This document shows positions 60,301 through 64,000 of a stretch of 64,000 nt of DNA, piece by piece. The first letter of the stretch is position 1. Each line of letters begins with the position of its first letter. The notes under the pieces are model-generated. The model did no database searches. It worked only from the letters and a program-made list of their open reading frames with translations, and was not told the DNA's origin. Position numbers and translations under genes: made by a program. The stretch is from Tyto alba (lineage: Eukaryota > Chordata > Aves > Strigiformes > Tytonidae), in contig NW_024881322.1 in NCBI RefSeq assembly GCF_018691265.1, positions 8,173,989-8,237,988 on the forward strand, written 5' to 3'.

Positions 60301-63300
60301 TTATTGAATAAACCTGCAGGTTGCTTTGTTTTTGTTTTTCCCTAAGCTCCAACAGGAAGACAACACTTGCAATTTCAAAAGGAAGTGTTTTGGCTTTCTG
60401 GCACTGCCTGTTTTCTGTCAGATATTAAGGTTTCAGAATAACTGTGGGAATCTGCATGTTGAAAGACCTTAAATATGATATGCAAGAAGCCACTAGTAAT
60501 GCCAATTTTCCTTGAGCTGAAAAATGCCTGAATGCCACAGACGGATTTCCTTTAATCCTTAGAAATTTGATTGATGCTTTTCCACAGACTAAAGGAATTT
60601 TTTTTTTTTTTTCACCTCTCAGCTGTTATTGGGCTGGAAGACTACTTCCAGGTGGTGATCTTTCTGCTGCCAGGACCACCCAGTTTGCTGATGTAAATGT
60701 TGTAGGCTGTATAACGGGGTTGGGAGGGGTAAGGAAGTATGCACACCTATATATGGAAAGATGGCAGAGGCACTTTTTGGAACAAATACAGAAAAGTACT
60801 CTACTTAAGTACGTGGTATACCCAAATGAAAACCTAGCCTGGAAGAGATTTCTTGAAAACAAGATACTTCTTTATAGATTGAATTATTTATGTAGGCTTA
60901 AAAATAAGTTTGGCTAGGAATACATGGTATCTGAGAACCTAAACCTGTAGGGCTATCAGAGGGTTTCTGTTGTAGTTCATTGCCATTATATCATGCATAT
61001 TTCATGCATGCATTATAAAGCAGCATCTTAAAAGAAGGTGGACTTTTTCATTCCTATTGCAGTCAGCTGAAATTCCTTGCTCAGATGATCTGCTTGCTCT
61101 TCTCATCATGCTTTTCCTGTGGCAATTTGAGTTCACTGGTATTGAACACAGAAAAAAAGAAAAAGTGTACAAAATAATATAGAGAGTCTATTTCTATCTG
61201 AGGTACTATTAAACATCATTTGGTATGTGGTTAGGACTGCAAAGGTCTTTCTCTTGGTTCCATCAATTCAGTAGCTTGTAGACTTGCAAATACTAGTGGA
61301 ACATGAGTTGTTATTTGTTGCTTCTGAAGTGTCTTCCTAGCTTACATCAGAAGTCTTTTAAGTCCACAAACTTGCACTCTTAATTTCATGGTATACCTAT
61401 TAAACTGTTCTGCGAAGTCATCATGTTAGATCATTTTGTGTTCCTTTGCATTGTTGATTCCGTGAAATGCTCAGGTATTTTTTACTAGTATTGTGCTGCT
61501 TGAGGACTTTAAAAGGGTATTGTTAAATAAGTTGCCTTATGTGAGGTTTTCTTGCTTTGGGTTTTTTAGATTTTTTTTTTTTTTTATTCCCACCTGAAGG
61601 CCTGTCTTGGAGAAACTCCAGTAGTAATATTCAGTCCACCTTGTGCTGCTTCTTTCATTGCTAGCCTTTGACACTCCCTTTTGAATTGCTAACTAATTTA
61701 TTAATCCCAGCCTCTGTGCTTTAGTTAAGGAGATTCTGTCTTCCCATGTTATGCCTTAAGTGCTATACCAAAGTTGAGTATCAGTCATGTTTTGTTTCCA
61801 AAAAATATTTTTTTTTAATCATGGGAAGATACCTATAATAAATGAATGCTGCATTATGTTTTTCATTTATCTGTATATCTGTAATATATTTTCTTAGAAG
61901 TGATGTTTTTGCACAGGTTTTGGTCAAAATTCCAGAGTGGAGACTGTTTGGCCTCTCTGATTTATAACAGAGATTTTAACTTATTACAAATGAACAAGAA
62001 TTTATGTAGTGTGCCAAGAAACAACTTTTTTCTGTCAGTCATTCAGTAACTGGATCAATTTGGGAAAAAATTCTGAATAACTGACAGAAAAATCTGAATG
62101 ATTGACAAGTAAACGTTAGTCATGAGTATATATACAACATATATGTTACAAATATAAAATACAAGGATACAATAGACATATTTAAATATTTACTTTGAAC
62201 TGTTGTAAGAGCTTTTGTTGGTAAGCAGACTTTCTAAAGTAACATAAACGCCTTTAATATAGCTTGCATGTGCTCTATCTTTGTCACGCTTAAGTGTAAT
62301 TTTATTTTTCTCATTCTTTCTTCCCTAATTCTCCTTTCCTCTCTTGCACATTGTCTTCCCCTAACCCCCCTCTCTTCTGCCACCAGGTGCTGTTTTATAT
62401 ATCTCCAGTAAATAGATTGGTGGGAGCTCTGATGACTGTCCTGTCACTCTTTCCTGGTAAGAAGAGAAGTTTAGACTTCTTTTTAGATGCTTTCTGGTGA
62501 TAACTGAGACCGGTGGTATTCTTCTGTTTGGAAAACAACTTATGTGACAATAGAGTTATGTTGGTATGTTACCTGAAAAATGGGTGACTTGTGTACATAG
62601 TACACAGCCATGCATGCATCTCCTAATATTACTTGTGCTCTATGGGTTATTTCTTAATTGGAGCCACTGAATCTTCTGTATTGCCTGTGGGTAACATAGA
62701 TGGGAACCTGAATAAGTCACACATTCCTGTCGAGTTCCTTAAGAAACAAAAATATAAACGTCTCTCTTCCTTCTACATGCCCTCTTCAAAAAAGAATAAA
62801 AAACCCCTCACTCCAACAAAACCAAAACCCCTAACCTTGCTAATTCTTAGCTTCTAACCAGTCTTCTCAAAGCAAAAAAAGTTGGGGCAGATTCTGTAGG
62901 AGAGAAAGTGTGGGGTTTGATTTTTTTGGTTGGTGTTTTGTTTTGTTTTTTTAACACCCAACCCCAAAGTAGCTTTTTAAAATACATGATTTCCACTGTG
63001 CCCACAAGAGCACTTAGTTCATTTCTTTAACAAAAGTCACTTAAATTTCTGTTGAGATGCTGATATTCACATGTACTCTTGCTTTCCAGGTATGATTGAA
63101 CATGGTCTTACTGACTGCTCACATTATAGACCAAGAAAGAGCATATCTGAGGATGCTGGCCTGCAGGAGAATACACCACAGTTAGATGACTGTGTTTCTG
63201 TGTCTGCTGCTGATACTTCAAATACAAACTTAAGAATGGGAAAGGGAGACATGAAGATGGCAGGAAACCATTCACTGGAAGGTCGAAAAGCAAACATGTC

Positions 63301-63637
63301 TTTCTCCCAGTCAGAGAAGACTTGTAACGGAGCTCAGTCCTCCAACGGTACTGTGCAGCGCTTGAAAGTTCCTTCCCGTGCTTCTCCAGCGTCCTCGGAA
63401 AGTGACTGGGAGACCTTAGATCCTAGCATTTTGGAGGAGTCTAATTTGAAAGAAGGAGAACGTGAAAATACAGCATCAGAACAGGCTGAAAATCTACCGA
63501 GCAAAGGCATGAGCTCAGAAAGCCTTCCAATCACTGTGCAGCCCCAAGCAAACACAGGACACACGGTGTTTGTTCCAGGACTGATATCTGGGTTGGAAGA
63601 GGACCAGTATGGTATGCCGCTGGCTATTTTTACAAAG
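40158..63637 (+). CDS. AVL9: AVL9, DENN-family secretory-pathway protein (5' part, exons 1-10; continues beyond window)
   Basis: Coding exons: 40158-40253, 52248-52368, 53831-53916, 55657-55728, 56501-56590, 56969-57035, 57712-57752, 58690-58728, 62387-62456 and 63090-63637. Every intron is GT-AG and phases join without a break, giving 1230 nt or 410 codons, roughly two-thirds of the about 650 residues I recall for human AVL9. The product starts MEKRGAPPPAAPPRG and runs into VLHIVVVGFHHKKGCQ|VEFSYPPL, the AVL9 N-terminal DENN (Avl9) domain. Later come FFHLPPR, GVSCYRQIEAKALKVRQADI, PLYGLLQAKLQLITHAYFEE and LILFKLILLEKKVLFYISPV. Exon 10 encodes a polar Ser/Glu-rich linker (SSESDWETLDPS), then LPITVQPQANTG and GLISGLEEDQYGMPLAIFTK. 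Yeast Avl9 acts in late exocytic transport; the vertebrate protein is linked to polarity and migration (family knowledge). The ATG sits in a CpG island. The remaining exons lie past 64000. Confidence 0.96.
40352..40413 (+). other. G-rich tract with G-quadruplex potential
   Basis: Three long G runs (11-15 G) separated by cgggtggtggc, about 100 bases into AVL9 intron 1 on the non-template strand. Run lengths in assemblies of such tracts are unreliable. Confidence 0.8.
41079..42728 (+). repeat. Dispersed duplicated block, copy B (contains CR1/L3-like LINE remnant)
   Basis: Collinear with 24259-25680, same orientation. It is longer because of extra A-rich segments (poly(A) at about 41678-41694 and 42319-42346). 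The LINE-like part at about 42075-42200 has the same LTSVV...KAL reading as copy A, with its own stops. It begins about 0.8 kb after AVL9 exon 1. Confidence 0.8.
43560..43865 (-). mobile_element. CR1 LINE fragment with reverse-transcriptase C-terminal remnant, minus strand
   Basis: The minus strand encodes DLDRLEAWAHANLMKFNKAK, then CKILH and KYRLGKEW, the typical C-terminal stretch of CR1 reverse transcriptase. Upstream, in another frame, it encodes TLSKSADN, corresponding to the family's ADD-type active-site region with the second aspartate changed. At least one frameshift separates them. It is a dead 5'-truncated copy inside AVL9 intron 1. Confidence 0.88.
46555..46680. repeat. AT-rich low-complexity region
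   Basis: Many overlapping atttatataaata / tacatat words in AVL9 intron 1. Simple-sequence drift rather than a named element. Confidence 0.6.
52369..53830 (+). other. AVL9: AVL9 intron 2
   Basis: A GT-AG intron with a short (gt)n/(ta)n tract at about 53103-53130 and T-rich stretches near 53365-53395 and 53700. Nothing else recognised. Confidence 0.88.
53917..55656 (+). other. AVL9: AVL9 intron 3
   Basis: A GT-AG intron between exons encoding RQIEAK and ALKVRQ. No repeat family, RNA or nested gene recognised. Confidence 0.88.
55729..57711 (+). other. AVL9: AVL9 introns 4-6 with small exons between
   Basis: Introns 55729-56500, 56591-56968 and 57036-57711. A poly(G) run sits at about 56933-56943, 25 bases upstream of the exon 6 acceptor. 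Otherwise unremarkable. Confidence 0.88.
57753..62386 (+). other. AVL9: AVL9 introns 7 and 8
   Basis: Introns 57753-58689 and 58729-62386, separated by the 39-nt exon 8. T-rich runs lie near 60599-60612 and 61570-61586. No nested gene or named repeat recognised. Confidence 0.85.
62457..63089 (+). other. AVL9: AVL9 intron 9
   Basis: A GT-AG intron with A-rich and T-rich tracts (about 62790-62830 and 62918-62955). Nothing else recognised. Confidence 0.85.
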
Positions 63638-64000
63638 GTAAACATGTTGTTCATGATGCCTGGTAACACAAAGACATCTGTTTTTCAGAAGTGGCTAATA
63701 ATTTTGGTTACCCAACTCCAAATGGACAGTAGGGTACTGCAGAAGATGTAAGTATGGCCTCTGGCAAGTGTTCCTGGGCAGGTGGAAAGCATGAGTGAAT
63801 GTCTGAGAGCGGTGTGTGCACGCACACATGCATTCCACTTTTCATATGTATGCTTAAATACTATTTGCAATTCTACATGATGGTAACTTGCAGCCCCACT
63901 GTGGTTAACAAATGGTATGTATCAATAACTACTGTTTTCTTTTACTTTGAAGAATTGTTGATCTAACCTCTACAGGGCAAGATCAGAGTACTTAAGAAGT
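63638..64000 (+). other. AVL9: AVL9 intron 10 (start; runs off the window)
   Basis: The donor gtaaac follows the exon ending in ...AIFTK. The frame that reads through it to 63751 is intronic read-through. Confidence 0.85.

Noticed and set aside
63638..63751. Extension of the AVL9 exon 10 frame past 63637
   Set aside because: Exon 10 ends at AIFTK|gtaaac, where known AVL9 continues in another exon. The extra 38 codons are intron read-through.

Overview
This is vertebrate nuclear DNA, most likely from a bird. Two intron-containing genes can be rebuilt exon by exon: LSM5 on the minus strand (5 coding exons, complete, 91 residues) and AVL9 on the plus strand (first 10 coding exons, about 410 residues, running off the right edge). 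The repeats around them look avian: CR1 LINE remnants, and LTRs of types I recall as widespread in bird genomes. There is no bacterial-style gene organisation.

Layout. (1) Positions 1-15833 are the right-hand part of a higher-order tandem array. Short units are 1922 bp. Three long units of about 3.88 kb are the same unit carrying a partial endogenous provirus on the minus strand. All five complete or nearly complete units carry a 549-bp solo-LTR-like insertion. The last, truncated unit lacks both insertions and so preserves both empty target sites. This gives an order of events: a core unit of about 1369 bp, then solo LTR insertion (duplication gctg), then provirus insertion (duplication gccgg), then amplification and exchange. 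Each long unit keeps an open Gag-like frame of 354-356 codons directly after its 5' LTR. (2) 15834-18850 is single-copy sequence with a CR1 fragment and an LTR plus primer-binding site and leader of another retrovirus. (3) 18850-22700 is LSM5, with a CpG-rich promoter at about 22.4-23.0 kb. (4) 23.0-39.5 kb is an intergenic stretch of about 17 kb, rich in decayed repeats: one member of a 1.4-1.65 kb duplicated block, a minus-strand LTR, a solo LTR with near-matching flanks, two LTR pieces in inverted orientation, and a 190-bp dispersed duplicate. (5) 39.5-64 kb is the AVL9 CpG-island promoter and exons 1-10, with a 12-kb intron 1 holding the second copy of the duplicated block and a CR1 reverse-transcriptase fragment.

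The two genes are head to head. LSM5 is part of the LSM ring that binds U6 snRNA (LSM2-8) or decaying mRNA (LSM1-7). AVL9 is a DENN-family protein of the late secretory pathway. I recall that in mammals they lie almost back to back; here about 17.4 kb of mostly repeat-derived DNA separates their start codons. I see no host-defence operon, CRISPR array or tRNA/rRNA gene. The most unusual structure is the nested-retrovirus tandem array at the left.
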